Below are positions 51,268 to 61,662 of a stretch of DNA of 64,000 nucleotides, one piece after another. The stretch's first letter is position 1. The number at the start of each line of letters is the position of its first letter. Where the stretch lies: assembly GCA_947169185.1 (NCBI GenBank), contig CAMVOS010000005.1, forward strand, positions 1-64,000. Direction: 5' to 3'. A model generated the notes under the pieces. The model worked only from the letters and a program-made list of their open reading frames with translations. It was not told where the DNA came from and did no database searches. This DNA comes from an uncultured Prevotella sp. GTDB taxonomy: Bacteria; Bacteroidota; Bacteroidia; Bacteroidales; Bacteroidaceae. The translations under genes were made by a program, and so were the position numbers.

Positions 51268-53367
51268 TTAATACCAGTCCTCAGCATACTGCTGATTGTC
51301 AACCACGCTGGTAGGCACCAGTTCCACGAAGTCAAGTCCTACAGGGTTCGTACTCTTGTCAGAGTTCAACGTCTTGATACGCAACCAGTTCTCGTTGCCC
51401 TGATAGAGGTCTACACGACCCAGCACGTAGCGTACTGTCATACTAGTACCCCACTCGAAGCGACCATTGTTGGTCGTTGTCCAACCTGTTGATTCGGCAT
51501 GTCCGCAATAGCTGTACGGACCACGCATAAATCCGCGGTTGTGCATGGCAATATCACTGGCTATACCCATATCCTCTTCCTCATTGGCATTGGTCAGACC
51601 AACGCGAGGATCTTCCACAGGCACAGTAGCATCAAATGGCAAACCAATGGGCAGCATCGAAGAGACACTAGACGAGGTGCCGATATAATACTGCATGAAG
51701 GAGCCATAGCTCATCGGTGCGTATACCACACGAATCTCGTACGTACCCGATGGGACAGGAGGCAACTTAAATGCCAGATCATAAGTACCCCAGAACTGCA
51801 TCTGGTCAGACTCCCAACAGCGCCAAGCACCATGAACACAGTATGCCAGACATACATTATTATTATAATGAATCATGTTTTTGAAGTACTTGGCAGGAAT
51901 TCCGTGACGTGAACCATCAAAACCAGAAGGAATACGTCCGTCAGATGTTGCAATGCTGCGAATGTCGTTAGTAATCAGCTCTGGGAACAACGAAGTACAA
52001 TTGACGCGCATACGTTCGTTAAGCACCTTCTTAGGAACATCCTTATCATAAACCAGAATGCCATCGATATAGTGAATCCAACCATTGTCAGCTTCTAAAG
52101 ACACATCCACACCATTCACCCTGCGAATAATGCCTATACCCTTCTTCTCAACCTGGTGGTTAGTACCCGGTGAAGCCAACGTATTAGTCAGCGTATTGAA
52201 GGTCTGATAGCGGTTGATAAAGAGCGACTTACCCGTTCCAACATCATGAGGTTCCCAAATCTTCATCATGGTATGAGGCAGCATGGTCTCATAATAGTCA
52301 TGGGGGTCTGCATCAGGAGCAAAGTTCCAATATGCATTGGATCCCTTTTCGTAGACCAGCCAGTCATCAGACATTTTGGCATTGACTATGTGATAGGCTA
52401 CAAACATGTTGAGGGCGTTGTTACGCTCTTCATAATCATCTGCAGTACTCACGCTCATCTTTTTCTCGCGCAGGTAGTCATACCATTCCGGAGCATCAGC
52501 ATATACCTTGTTGGCGTATGCTATCAAGTCGTTAATATTGTTGATACCATTTTTCTCAAACACCTCATCGCTCTCGGCAAAGATGGTAAAGCCTTCTTTG
52601 CATTCCATCTTACCTGTTGAGCCGACACCTGGAGCAGGATAAAGGTTGCCAGAATAGTTTTCACGAGCCATCTGTCTGAATTCCATCTCGCCTCGTGTCT
52701 CTACTAAAATGGAATCCATCAGTCCTGTCAACTCTAAGGCTTCAGCAAAGATGCTAAAGTCATCCTGATGGCGTTCGAACAAAGTGGGGAACGACACATC
52801 GGTACGCGGTACCACATGGTCGACAATATGTACCAGGCCATTGACAGCCTCATTATCAGAGCTGATAATAGTGGACTTACCGCCTAAAACGACCTGCCCT
52901 GTCTCCGACGAGATTTTGATAACACGTCCCAGCATGGTATAAATAGGCGTTGTTGAACCTGTCATCGATACCAAGTTACGATAGGTTGTCGTAATATGGA
53001 ACTTGGCAATGTTCAAACACAGACTGTCGGTGAGTCCCTCCAATGAATTGGCAGTCATGCCATTATGAGGAATGGCTGCTTCATTATCATTATAAAGGCT
53101 ATCAATGTAAGCATAAACGCCACTGTTGACAGGTGCAAAGCAAGTATAGGAGCCATAGGTTGCCATCGTCTTGTCAAAATCGACACGCGACAAAATATAG
53201 TTGAATGCTGTCAGCGATTCATCCTTGGCAATGAACGATTCGATGGTCTCACCTGTGAAGGTATAAAGATCCGACTCGTCAGGCTCGGGATTACAGGCCG
53301 CAAGGGTCACCAATCCTACGGTGCCCAAGACGACATGCTGCATGATTTCTTTCAGATTCTTTTTCAT
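51268..53367 (-). CDS. FAS1-domain surface lipoprotein 2
   Basis: 699 aa, lipobox TLAACNPEPDESDLY. First FAS1 unit: DESLTAFNYILSRVDFDKTMATYGSYTCFAPVNSGVYAYIDS ... NGLVHIVDHVVPR. A second (EGFTIFAESDEVFEKNGI ... AYHIVNAKM, then GWIHYIDGILVYDKDVP) follows. The C-terminal 200 residues are a beta-rich domain (LPPVPSGTYEIRVVYAP, FVELVPTSV). A strong ribosome-binding site, AAGGAGGACT, precedes the start, an exception in this window. Confidence 0.82.
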   Translation of the reverse strand: MKKNLKEIMQHVVLGTVGLVTLAACNPEPDESDLYTFTGETIESFIAKDESLTAFNYILSRVDFDKTMATYGSYTCFAPVNSGVYAYIDSLYNDNEAAIPHNGMTANSLEGLTDSLCLNIAKFHITTTYRNLVSMTGSTTPIYTMLGRVIKISSETGQVVLGGKSTIISSDNEAVNGLVHIVDHVVPRTDVSFPTLFERHQDDFSIFAEALELTGLMDSILVETRGEMEFRQMARENYSGNLYPAPGVGSTGKMECKEGFTIFAESDEVFEKNGINNINDLIAYANKVYADAPEWYDYLREKKMSVSTADDYEERNNALNMFVAYHIVNAKMSDDWLVYEKGSNAYWNFAPDADPHDYYETMLPHTMMKIWEPHDVGTGKSLFINRYQTFNTLTNTLASPGTNHQVEKKGIGIIRRVNGVDVSLEADNGWIHYIDGILVYDKDVPKKVLNERMRVNCTSLFPELITNDIRSIATSDGRIPSGFDGSRHGIPAKYFKNMIHYNNNVCLAYCVHGAWRCWESDQMQFWGTYDLAFKLPPVPSGTYEIRVVYAPMSYGSFMQYYIGTSSSVSSMLPIGLPFDATVPVEDPRVGLTNANEEEDMGIASDIAMHNRGFMRGPYSYCGHAESTGWTTTNNGRFEWGTSMTVRYVLGRVDLYQGNENWLRIKTLNSDKSTNPVGLDFVELVPTSVVDNQQYAEDWY

Positions 53368-53385
53368 ATCGTTAGTCCTCCTTCA

Positions 53386-55170
53386 TTAATAATTCTTACT
53401 ATAATCATCAGAAGATTTGTATTCTGGATTCTGACGCAACAGCGGACTAACCTTCAACTCTGTCAAAGAAATAGGCAGATAAAGACGTCCCTCGTTATTC
53501 ATCTTGGCAGCCACAGCATTACCCTTGGCACCCAGCTTGCGTTTCATCAAGTCAAGCATGGGCTGATAGGTAGCAACCAGTGTCTTACCATTGTCCTTCT
53601 GAACAGCCAGAATAGTGTTATAGTCCACACCTTCAATATGGCGATAGTTATAACGCATCAGGTCATACCAGCGCTTGCCCTCGAAAGCCAACTCACGCAG
53701 ACGCTCTTCCAGAATCAGGGCTTCCAATTTCTCTGCCGTATTATAGGTGTTCCACTTAATCGTTTCAATAGTGGTCTCACGCGAACGGGTATTCACCTTC
53801 TCAACCAATTCAAAAGCAGTCTGTAAGAGTTTGACATCTTCACCGTCGGGATCCTCATAACCGTCAACAGCCTGTTTTTGGGCCACAATAGCCGTCAATG
53901 CCTCTGCCTTCATCATCATGATATCGGGCAGGCGATAAACGATATAGTTACTCTTAGCTGATGAGGCGTAGTCCGACAACGTTCCCTTGCTCTCTGCACT
54001 CATATTGGTAGAATTGGGCGAATAGTTCGCATTCTGACTGACATACTTACGAACCATAAAACCTCCCAATTCTCCTACTGTCTGCGCCGTCTTGCCATTA
54101 TCGTAAGTATTCATCAAAGCTCTCCAGTCACTGGTGTAGGTACCAGTCTTATAAACTGTACCGCCAAAGTTGAAGATGTCTGATGCATACAGATAAGGAG
54201 CAGAATTATTGCCACCATTATAGTGGTTCAAGTAATGACCATGTCCGGCATTAAGGTTCGTTGTTCCGTCGAACTGTAACTCAAGGATACTCTCCTCGGC
54301 ATTCTTGGTAATAAAGAGCGAGCGGAAAGCAGTACGGCCTTCAGCCAAGGGATAGTCTGGCATCTCTGTCTCACCAAATCCCAACACATGCTGAGCCTTT
54401 TTCGAGGCAATGACCTTGTCACAATAAACTATGGCCTGTTCGTAGTCGGCAGCACTATGATTCACACTGGCACGCCACAAATAGATATCAGCCATCAAAG
54501 CCTGAATAGCATCACGGGTAAAATAGCCCACACGGCGCCAGTCATTATAAGCACTTGCCAAAATTGCATTCTTCTCTGCAGACTCCAAGTCATTCAGACA
54601 GTTGGCCAGCACAACATCAGGAGCCGACTGTGGGATATTTCGGTTCTGACTACTATTCTTAAAGGCCTCTGTCACGTATGGCACATCACGGAAATTGCGA
54701 ACCAGATAGAAGTAACACAATGAACGCAAAGCCAACATTTGTGAACAATCTGCTAAATAGTCACCTGAAGTATAGGAAGGATCCTCTCCCATCACCTGCT
54801 CGGCACTGCTGAGCACCAGGTTACAGTAGTTAATCGTACTATACAAGTCACCCCAAGTAACAAACTGGTTATCCTCTTGGGTATTAGCCATATTAATCTC
54901 TGTCAGATCCTCTACCAAAGAACCAGTAACACTGGCAATTGGTATCAATTCATCGGAACGCAGATCACCCCATATCACAAGGCGGGAAATCATATTCTCA
55001 GAGAGCATACTACGATAGGCCTGATTGACTATCAGTTGCACATCCGACTTCTGTTTCCAGAAATCCTCTTCCACCGTCTTATCATCGGGCAGGATGATGG
55101 TATCGATGCACGACACCATCAGCAAGGCCGCACATCCGACACACATTATTTTATATAATTTGGTAATCAT
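53386..55170 (-). CDS. SusD/RagB-family glycan-binding lipoprotein (proximal copy)
   Basis: 594 aa. Lipobox LMVSCIDTII, then the typical EEDFWKQKSDVQLIVNQAYRSML and LRSLCYFYLVRNFRDVPYVTEAFK. The C-terminal LILEERLRELAFEGKRWYDLMRYNYRH is a classic SusD signature, and the protein ends normally. It pairs with the SusC encoded just upstream in the operon. An 18-bp gap separates it from the next FAS1 gene. It differs strongly in sequence from the distal SusD, so the two pairs likely take up different glycan pieces. Confidence 0.93.
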   Translation of the reverse strand: MITKLYKIMCVGCAALLMVSCIDTIILPDDKTVEEDFWKQKSDVQLIVNQAYRSMLSENMISRLVIWGDLRSDELIPIASVTGSLVEDLTEINMANTQEDNQFVTWGDLYSTINYCNLVLSSAEQVMGEDPSYTSGDYLADCSQMLALRSLCYFYLVRNFRDVPYVTEAFKNSSQNRNIPQSAPDVVLANCLNDLESAEKNAILASAYNDWRRVGYFTRDAIQALMADIYLWRASVNHSAADYEQAIVYCDKVIASKKAQHVLGFGETEMPDYPLAEGRTAFRSLFITKNAEESILELQFDGTTNLNAGHGHYLNHYNGGNNSAPYLYASDIFNFGGTVYKTGTYTSDWRALMNTYDNGKTAQTVGELGGFMVRKYVSQNANYSPNSTNMSAESKGTLSDYASSAKSNYIVYRLPDIMMMKAEALTAIVAQKQAVDGYEDPDGEDVKLLQTAFELVEKVNTRSRETTIETIKWNTYNTAEKLEALILEERLRELAFEGKRWYDLMRYNYRHIEGVDYNTILAVQKDNGKTLVATYQPMLDLMKRKLGAKGNAVAAKMNNEGRLYLPISLTELKVSPLLRQNPEYKSSDDYSKNY

Positions 55171-55197
55171 AATTTCTAATTACTAATTTCTAATTAC
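55170..55197 (-). repeat. Four alternating 7-bp units in the proximal SusC-SusD gap
   Basis: TAATTTC, TAATTAC, TAATTTC, TAATTAC (plus strand), i.e. a 14-bp unit twice, starting within the start codon. On the mRNA they carry TAG or TAA. Confidence 0.85.
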
Positions 55198-55207
55198 TAA
55201 TATATCA

Positions 55208-58200
55208 TCAGAATCCAATGTTCAGTGAGAGTGTGAACTGCTTTGAGCGTGGTGTCTGTGAAGCATCAGCAGCAACGCCATAGCCTTGCGGAGAAATCTC
55301 AGGATCAACACCACTATACTTCGTCCAAACATAGAGGTTATTTAGAGAAGCATAAGCCTGCAACTGATTCAGACCCCACTTCTTAATCATCTTCTTGGGG
55401 AAATTATAAGCAATCTGCAGGTTCTGGAAACGTACAAAACCACCATCTTCTACGAAACGGTCAGAAGGCTGGAAATTGTAAGAGGCATTATGCATAGCAC
55501 GAGGTATCACAGTGACATCACCATCCTTACGCCAACGGTAGTTGACAGTAGCACACTGGTTATAGGTATCAAACATCTTCTCCAGATTCTGGCGTGCCAG
55601 GTTCACCACCTTGTTGCCAAAACGATACATGAAACGTGTCTTGACACTCCAGTTGCCATAACGGAACGTGAAGTTGAAACCACCGTTTACCTTAGGCAGT
55701 GAGTTACCCAAGTAGACGATATCGAGCTCGTTGATCTGACCGTCATTGTTGATGTCCTCATAAATGGCATCACCACCCTGGTAAGTATAAGTTGACGAAC
55801 CGCTACCATTATTGTTGACATAGTTGAACAACATACGGCGCGGATGGCCGTCCTGCATCAGCACCTTGCCATTGCGCACAACAACAGGGAAGGTCTTGCC
55901 TTCAGCTAGCATACCATTGATGGCAGCCTCATACTGAGCCTCTGTCCAGTTGTTTTCTTTCTGCAAATTCTCTAAGTAGTCGTAACCATATTGGTATACA
56001 CCCTGATAGCGGAAACCATAGATAGAACCCAACGAGTTGTTCAGCTGTACACGCAGGGGCCAGTCACCACGGTTGGTAATACCCCAAGGAGAGCTTGTCT
56101 TACCCGAGCTGTATACAGTTTTCCACGTGTTCAAGCTTTCCAATACGCTCTCATCCATTTCCTTCAGCATGTTAGAGTTCTGAGCAATATTGAAGCTCAT
56201 ATCCATGGAGAACTTGCCTATCTTGACAATCTTCTTGGCAGAAACATTCAACTCCCAACCGTTGTTATTCATCTGACCAACATTCATATAGGCCAATGAA
56301 CCATAACCTGATATCGACGAGATGGCAACATTACTCATCAACAAGTCTTTTGTCACCTTGCGATAGTAGTCGAAGTCAATCTCAACCTTGTCATTGAACA
56401 AACCAAGGTTGAAACCAAGGTTCATACTTGTGGTCTTTTCCCAACGCAGATCATCGATTTTCAAACCATCCAGTGTTCCTGCTGGTTGCATATTACCAGT
56501 AGCACCATAGTAACCGGCAGAAGTCTTATAGGTGTTATAGAACAGATAGTTGGAACTGGGAGCCTTACCATTGACACCCCAAGAGCCACGAAGACCTAAC
56601 ATCGAGAGCCAATTACCCTTAACCTTCTTCATGAATGGCTCATCGCTGAGATTCCAACGAAGAGACACACCTGGGAATATGGCCCATTTGTGTTTGGGAC
56701 CGAATTTTGAGTCACCGTCGGCACGGATTGAGAAGCCTAAGCTATAACGGCCATCTTTATAAGACACGTGACCGTTGTAGAGCAGGTTCTGCGAAGCCGA
56801 GCGTGAGTTGCCGCTTGACATATCTGTCAGCCATGCATAAACGGTAGGATCGTCAACACCTTGTGGCAGGTTATTCACGCGCGTGTACTGACTATTATAT
56901 TTAGACGTACTCATCTCGTAGCGAGCCAACATGGTAGCAAACAAGTCCTCATTCTTAAAGTGCGGCGTAAATACCAATTCCACACGTCCACCGACCTTCA
57001 TGCGGTTGGTCTCAGAATTAGTCTTGGCGTTATAAGTTGAGGTATTCCATCTGGCACTCGACAGAGCTGCCGGATAATAGGTAGGACTGCTGCTGGCGTA
57101 GATATCAAAGTCTACACGACCATTCAGTGTCAGACGGCTCTTGTCTGGCTCAGTACCCAACAGTTCGTACTTGATGCTGAAGTCAGGCGTCAGACGGTAG
57201 GTCTGCTCCTTCGACGTTGCCAGATTAGCAATAGCCACGGGGTTACCCAAGGCGCGGATAGGAGACAGATAATTCGAAGAATAGACATCGGTAGCACCGC
57301 CACCCGTCGTAGGATTCGACTCGTTCATGATATAGTATTCACCTGTATCATTACCATTGGCATCCTGACGGTAGATACTCATGTTCGGTGCAATGTTCTG
57401 TGCAATACCGAGCAGATTCGAATAGTTCTTGTCGTTATCGGTATAGGTCAGAGCGAAATTCGTCGAGAAACGAATACGGTCAGACACGTTATAGTCCAGC
57501 ACCAGACGAGTGGTGAACTGCTGGAACTTCTGCTTGATGATAGAACCTGTCTGATGTTTGTAGCCGGCAGAGATACGGAAAGTAGCCTTCTCACCACCAC
57601 CCGATAGCGTCATGTTGTAGTCATGCATGGCACCAAACTGCTTCACGGCCTTCACCCAATCGGTGTTGTTGTTCCAGTTCTGGTATTCAGGCCATGCTGT
57701 GTTGTAGTTCAGCTCCTGCATATCGGCGGTAGCATCTGAACGCTGACCAGGGTTATAGAATTCCTCCTTCATCAGCATCGAATACTCATCACCATTCAGC
57801 AGGGTATAGCCATCAGGCTGCCATGTGCCTGTAAACTTGTAAGAAAAGTCCACGCGAGGCTTACCACGCATACCGTGTTTGGTCGTGATGACCAGCACAC
57901 CATTAGAACCACGCGAACCCCAAACAGCAGTAGCAGCAGCATCCTTCAGGACGGTGATGCTGGCAATATCCTCCACATTCACCGACAACAGCGAAGCATA
58001 CTGTTCCTCGTTAGCATTGGCAAAGTCGAAATTCTCATCGGGATTGTCAAAGATCTTGTCGTCTACCACAATCAGCGGGTTAGCGTCACCGGTAATAGAA
58101 GTCACACCACGAAGGCGCATCGAAGTACCGGCTCCCAGGTTACCAGAGTTGGCCACGATATCCAGACCGGCAATCTCACCCTGCAGGGCCTCGTCGGCCG

Positions 58201-58636
58201 AGGTGAATGCCATACCCTTCACGTTGTCAAGGTCGAAGGTCTGCTGTGACACTGAGATTTCCTTCTTCGAAATCATCAGACCACCCGAGTTGCCGCGCTT
58301 GGCCTTGACCACAACTTCCTGCAACTGCGTACCTTCCGGCTCCAGTTTGATATTAAATACGGTCTTATTACCGATGGTTACAATCTGAGTCTTGTCTCCC
58401 ACATACGAGAACACCAGTTTGTTCTTAGTGCTCTTTACCTGCATGGAGAAATTACCATTGAAGTCGGTCTGTACGGCCGACACAATACGGTTGTTGGCAT
58501 CACGCTCTACAACATTGGCCATCATGATAGGGCCGTCATTGTCGGTCAGCGTACCCGACACACGGATACCCTGCGCCATCAGCGTCTGGCAGACGATGCC
58601 CAACAAAGCTGTAAACAATATTTTCTTGATAGTCAT
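55208..58636 (-). CDS. SusC/RagA-family TonB-dependent outer-membrane transporter (proximal copy)
   Basis: 1142 aa. Signal peptide ending LMAQ; regulatory domain (IRVSGTLTDNDGPIMMANVVERD ... GNFSMQV), TonB-box-like LQEVVVKAKR near residue 105, plug domain (MRLRGVTSITGDANPLIVVDDKI, ITVLKDAAATAVWGSRGSNGVLVITTKHG) and barrel ending FTLSLNIGF. It follows the first FAS1 gene by 25 bp and precedes its SusD by 37 bp. It should import lyase-generated oligosaccharides, though the link to rhamnogalacturonan rests on neighbourhood only. Confidence 0.95.
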   Translation of the reverse strand: MTIKKILFTALLGIVCQTLMAQGIRVSGTLTDNDGPIMMANVVERDANNRIVSAVQTDFNGNFSMQVKSTKNKLVFSYVGDKTQIVTIGNKTVFNIKLEPEGTQLQEVVVKAKRGNSGGLMISKKEISVSQQTFDLDNVKGMAFTSADEALQGEIAGLDIVANSGNLGAGTSMRLRGVTSITGDANPLIVVDDKIFDNPDENFDFANANEEQYASLLSVNVEDIASITVLKDAAATAVWGSRGSNGVLVITTKHGMRGKPRVDFSYKFTGTWQPDGYTLLNGDEYSMLMKEEFYNPGQRSDATADMQELNYNTAWPEYQNWNNNTDWVKAVKQFGAMHDYNMTLSGGGEKATFRISAGYKHQTGSIIKQKFQQFTTRLVLDYNVSDRIRFSTNFALTYTDNDKNYSNLLGIAQNIAPNMSIYRQDANGNDTGEYYIMNESNPTTGGGATDVYSSNYLSPIRALGNPVAIANLATSKEQTYRLTPDFSIKYELLGTEPDKSRLTLNGRVDFDIYASSSPTYYPAALSSARWNTSTYNAKTNSETNRMKVGGRVELVFTPHFKNEDLFATMLARYEMSTSKYNSQYTRVNNLPQGVDDPTVYAWLTDMSSGNSRSASQNLLYNGHVSYKDGRYSLGFSIRADGDSKFGPKHKWAIFPGVSLRWNLSDEPFMKKVKGNWLSMLGLRGSWGVNGKAPSSNYLFYNTYKTSAGYYGATGNMQPAGTLDGLKIDDLRWEKTTSMNLGFNLGLFNDKVEIDFDYYRKVTKDLLMSNVAISSISGYGSLAYMNVGQMNNNGWELNVSAKKIVKIGKFSMDMSFNIAQNSNMLKEMDESVLESLNTWKTVYSSGKTSSPWGITNRGDWPLRVQLNNSLGSIYGFRYQGVYQYGYDYLENLQKENNWTEAQYEAAINGMLAEGKTFPVVVRNGKVLMQDGHPRRMLFNYVNNNGSGSSTYTYQGGDAIYEDINNDGQINELDIVYLGNSLPKVNGGFNFTFRYGNWSVKTRFMYRFGNKVVNLARQNLEKMFDTYNQCATVNYRWRKDGDVTVIPRAMHNASYNFQPSDRFVEDGGFVRFQNLQIAYNFPKKMIKKWGLNQLQAYASLNNLYVWTKYSGVDPEISPQGYGVAADASQTPRSKQFTLSLNIGF

Positions 58637-58661
58637 ATCTCTTATTTTTAGCGTTTACATA

Positions 58662-61424
58662 TTATTTGGCATAGAGCGGTTCAGACAGTTCGTGAATCAC
58701 ACAGAACGATGACGTGTAGATGGATGAGGCCTGAGTACGGGTCTTATCGAACCAATAGTCACGTGCCATCAGATTACACTTCTTCGAGCTGTCGTTAGCA
58801 TCGATTACACGGGTATTACCAGCACCGTCCTGCACATAGAGCTTTCCGCTACCACTGTTACCCAGCACCTTCAATTCATAGGCAATACCCTGACTGGTCG
58901 TGCTCAGGCTATTGTAAGAACGAGCATCCACGTTGTTGTCAGCATATACCGAAACACTCTGGAAGTGATAGCGGGCAAAATCGCGCATCTGGTCAATCAT
59001 AGCTTTAGCCTGAGCCTTATAAGGTGCAGCCACCTCTTCATCGGCATCAGCATAAGCTTCATAGAGTTCCTGTACTTTATTCCAGTTAGGCAGGCCCGCA
59101 GCATACGCTTTTTTCATAGCATCGTTGTTGGGGGCATAAAGCGTATAGTTATAGGTATTGAACATCTTCACGTTCTCATCCAGACAGCTGCTGCTCAACA
59201 CATTGGTCTTCGATACACGACGGTCAGCCGTAAAAATAGTGTAAGCATCCTGCTCGCTGATACCAAACTCGTTGGCCTCATCACTAATACCTGCCCACGT
59301 CAGGATTTCCTTGACAGAAAAACCTGAGCAAAGCTGATAGAATTCACTGAACTTCTCAGGATAGTTGCGCAGCGTACGACTGACGCTATTGCGAGGTGAC
59401 TCAATCACATGATTGATACGGAAAGCGGTACCGTTCTTCTCCTTATAGACATTCTCAATAGTTGAGGCAACTATGCCGTTGTCAATCTGCTGACCACTCA
59501 GCACTTTGCCACCTACAGACACGCCATCGACGCGGATGGCACCGCCATGTTTCGTTTTATAGTAGCGGTTGGCACCAAACACCTCTGTACTGTCAAGCAC
59601 AACAGTATGGTAGTTCAAGATATCAACAAATAATGATTTCCATTGGCTCGTTGCAATAGGATTACCACTATTCAACACATTACCGATGGTATTGGTGTTG
59701 GGATTATATTCATAAGCTACACACTGTACGGCACCAGAAGAAGCACTGGTTGCCTTATAGTTGAACTTCAAAGCGCGAGGCTGGCTATGACCGAGATAAA
59801 TGGGATCGATGTAGTAGTTTTCGAAGGCCTCATCATCTGGAATAAAGAAAGCATAATTAGCTTTCATAGCCATCAGATAGTAGTGGAACGACACGCCCAA
59901 CTGATCGTCATCGTTGATAGCCCAGCGCATGACCTGCATATCAGGATAGACCGTAGCAGGTGCCATGACGCTCTGGTATTTATCAGGAGCAATCAATGTA
60001 TTCATCTTATAGATGACGCCATTATTAGCCACCTTGATGTCATATTTGCCATCGGCCTTCTGCTGTACCATATTCAGCGTGAGTCCCATAAACTCGTTGG
60101 CATCGTTGGTCACCTTCTCGAACTTGCTGGGTACGCTGTTGGTAAACTCCTTACGCATCAGGTTGTTAATAAAGTCGGTCACAATGCCTGGCTGTTTCTT
60201 ATACAAAGAATCTAAGTTCTCAGTCAGATTAGCCTCAGTGTTATTAGCACCCGTATGCTTACCATAAAGGTCAATCAGATAGGCACCATCGCCACGAACG
60301 AAGAAATCGGCCAAAGCCTTATTGGTGGGGGCAAATATAGCTGCCACATCACCCATATTCAGTTCGACTCCATTTGCAGAAGCCAGAGGACTGTACTGGT
60401 TCCAACCTGGATCGAACTTCAGCAGGTTATCCACCATCTGGTTGTTGGCATCGCGGTTCTGACGATGATTGGCATCATTATTCAGATAACGAACTTCATA
60501 AATCTGACCAATGGTAGGAACATTTTTACCTGCCTTAGTCTGTTCCTCTGCCCAAGAGTTATATGCACGTGTTACTTCGACATTCTCAAAAGGTACACTG
60601 AAATAGTCGACAAGACGACTGAACAGACTTGTCTCACTATCACTACGTAACAACTGAGCCATATTGCCTGGAGGAACGATGACGTCCTGCATCTGATGAA
60701 CATAACCATTTTGACAGGTTACGTCGCTCTTGATAATCTGGTCACCGAAGATGTAGGCCATACCATCCTTGTATTCTGAACCAGTCAGGATGGCAAAGTC
60801 GCTCTCAGCACCCAGTGTAGAAATGCCGTTGTTCAACATGTGCTCACGGGTGAAGTGTACCATCATGGGGCGAGTAGCATCGCTTACCACGAACATATTC
60901 GAATTGGTACGGAACTCATCCCAGTTCACATTGTTCTGAGGCATCTCAAGGGGCAGAATGTGCTGAATGGTGTCAATCACATTCTGGCTGGTTTGATGCT
61001 TCATTGACATACCCTTCGATACGGCGTCCGTACCAGCACTGGCGTTGGACAACATGCCCACCAACAGGGCATTGTTCAGCATCGAATTCTTAAGTAATAG
61101 GTTACGCTGAGCAGACGTCAAGTCTTCATACCTTCTGGCTCCCCAGTCATTGGAAGCGAAGAACCGCTCAAAAGCCTCATCATTGGCGGGGAATACGGTC
61201 ATCGAACCTGTGCGATTCAGAGTCTCAGCATAGCCGAGATCATCAATCAGCCGCAGGTAAGTGTTAAACGTTCCCGTCAAGTTGGTCGGGTTCTTCAGTT
61301 CCTGATAGATGCTTTCTCCAAGCCACGAAGGCTTTGAGTCTGCATCCACTGCCTCGTTCTTATCGATACAGGCAGTCATCAATCCCGTTAATACGAGAGA
61401 GATACAGAAAATGAATTGTTTCAT
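58662..61424 (-). CDS. FAS1-domain surface lipoprotein 1, large
   Basis: 920 aa, first gene of the operon. Lipobox GLMTACIDKNEAV. FAS1-type units: LRLIDDLGYAETLNRTGSMTVFPANDEAFERFF ... NGYVHQMQDVIVPPGNM, a long middle with VAAIFAPTNKALADFFVR and NYAFFIPDDEAFENYY, and a late unit YTIFTADRRV, NYTLYAPNNDAMKKAY. At least three repeats are visible, so it may be four or five FAS1 domains in a row. It lies downstream of the strongest promoter of the region. Role inferred: surface binding of long glycan chains. Confidence 0.8.
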   Translation of the reverse strand: MKQFIFCISLVLTGLMTACIDKNEAVDADSKPSWLGESIYQELKNPTNLTGTFNTYLRLIDDLGYAETLNRTGSMTVFPANDEAFERFFASNDWGARRYEDLTSAQRNLLLKNSMLNNALLVGMLSNASAGTDAVSKGMSMKHQTSQNVIDTIQHILPLEMPQNNVNWDEFRTNSNMFVVSDATRPMMVHFTREHMLNNGISTLGAESDFAILTGSEYKDGMAYIFGDQIIKSDVTCQNGYVHQMQDVIVPPGNMAQLLRSDSETSLFSRLVDYFSVPFENVEVTRAYNSWAEEQTKAGKNVPTIGQIYEVRYLNNDANHRQNRDANNQMVDNLLKFDPGWNQYSPLASANGVELNMGDVAAIFAPTNKALADFFVRGDGAYLIDLYGKHTGANNTEANLTENLDSLYKKQPGIVTDFINNLMRKEFTNSVPSKFEKVTNDANEFMGLTLNMVQQKADGKYDIKVANNGVIYKMNTLIAPDKYQSVMAPATVYPDMQVMRWAINDDDQLGVSFHYYLMAMKANYAFFIPDDEAFENYYIDPIYLGHSQPRALKFNYKATSASSGAVQCVAYEYNPNTNTIGNVLNSGNPIATSQWKSLFVDILNYHTVVLDSTEVFGANRYYKTKHGGAIRVDGVSVGGKVLSGQQIDNGIVASTIENVYKEKNGTAFRINHVIESPRNSVSRTLRNYPEKFSEFYQLCSGFSVKEILTWAGISDEANEFGISEQDAYTIFTADRRVSKTNVLSSSCLDENVKMFNTYNYTLYAPNNDAMKKAYAAGLPNWNKVQELYEAYADADEEVAAPYKAQAKAMIDQMRDFARYHFQSVSVYADNNVDARSYNSLSTTSQGIAYELKVLGNSGSGKLYVQDGAGNTRVIDANDSSKKCNLMARDYWFDKTRTQASSIYTSSFCVIHELSEPLYAK

Positions 61425-61522
61425 AAATAGCTATTTATTAATAATTAGATTTGTTTTCACTTTACAATGCTCTGACCAAGGCCAGAAAAGTTTTTTCTGT
61501 AGTTACGATAGTTTTCAAGGTG

Positions 61523-61553
61523 CAAAAGTAAGCAAAAAAAAGTGAAATACAAA
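61523..61553 (-). promoter_or_regulatory. Promoter of the 17-kb FAS1/SusCD operon
   Basis: On the minus strand: TTTG (61550-61553), 19-bp spacer, TACTTTTG (61523-61530), followed by a leader of about 95 nt. Confidence 0.82.
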
Positions 61554-61611
61554 AAAAATTACCATATTTTTATAAATATGGGTAAAAATGCTATAACAAA
61601 AGAATTAAAAA

Positions 61612-61636
61612 GCCCTCCCGCGAATTGCGAGAGGGC
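61612..61636 (-). terminator. Terminator of the 581-aa lipoprotein gene
   Basis: On the minus strand a 10-bp GC-rich stem with one mismatch (61627-61636 with 61612-61621) is followed by TTTTTAATTC. Confidence 0.82.
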
Positions 61637-61662
61637 CGATATTTTAACACAATGTGTTTAGA

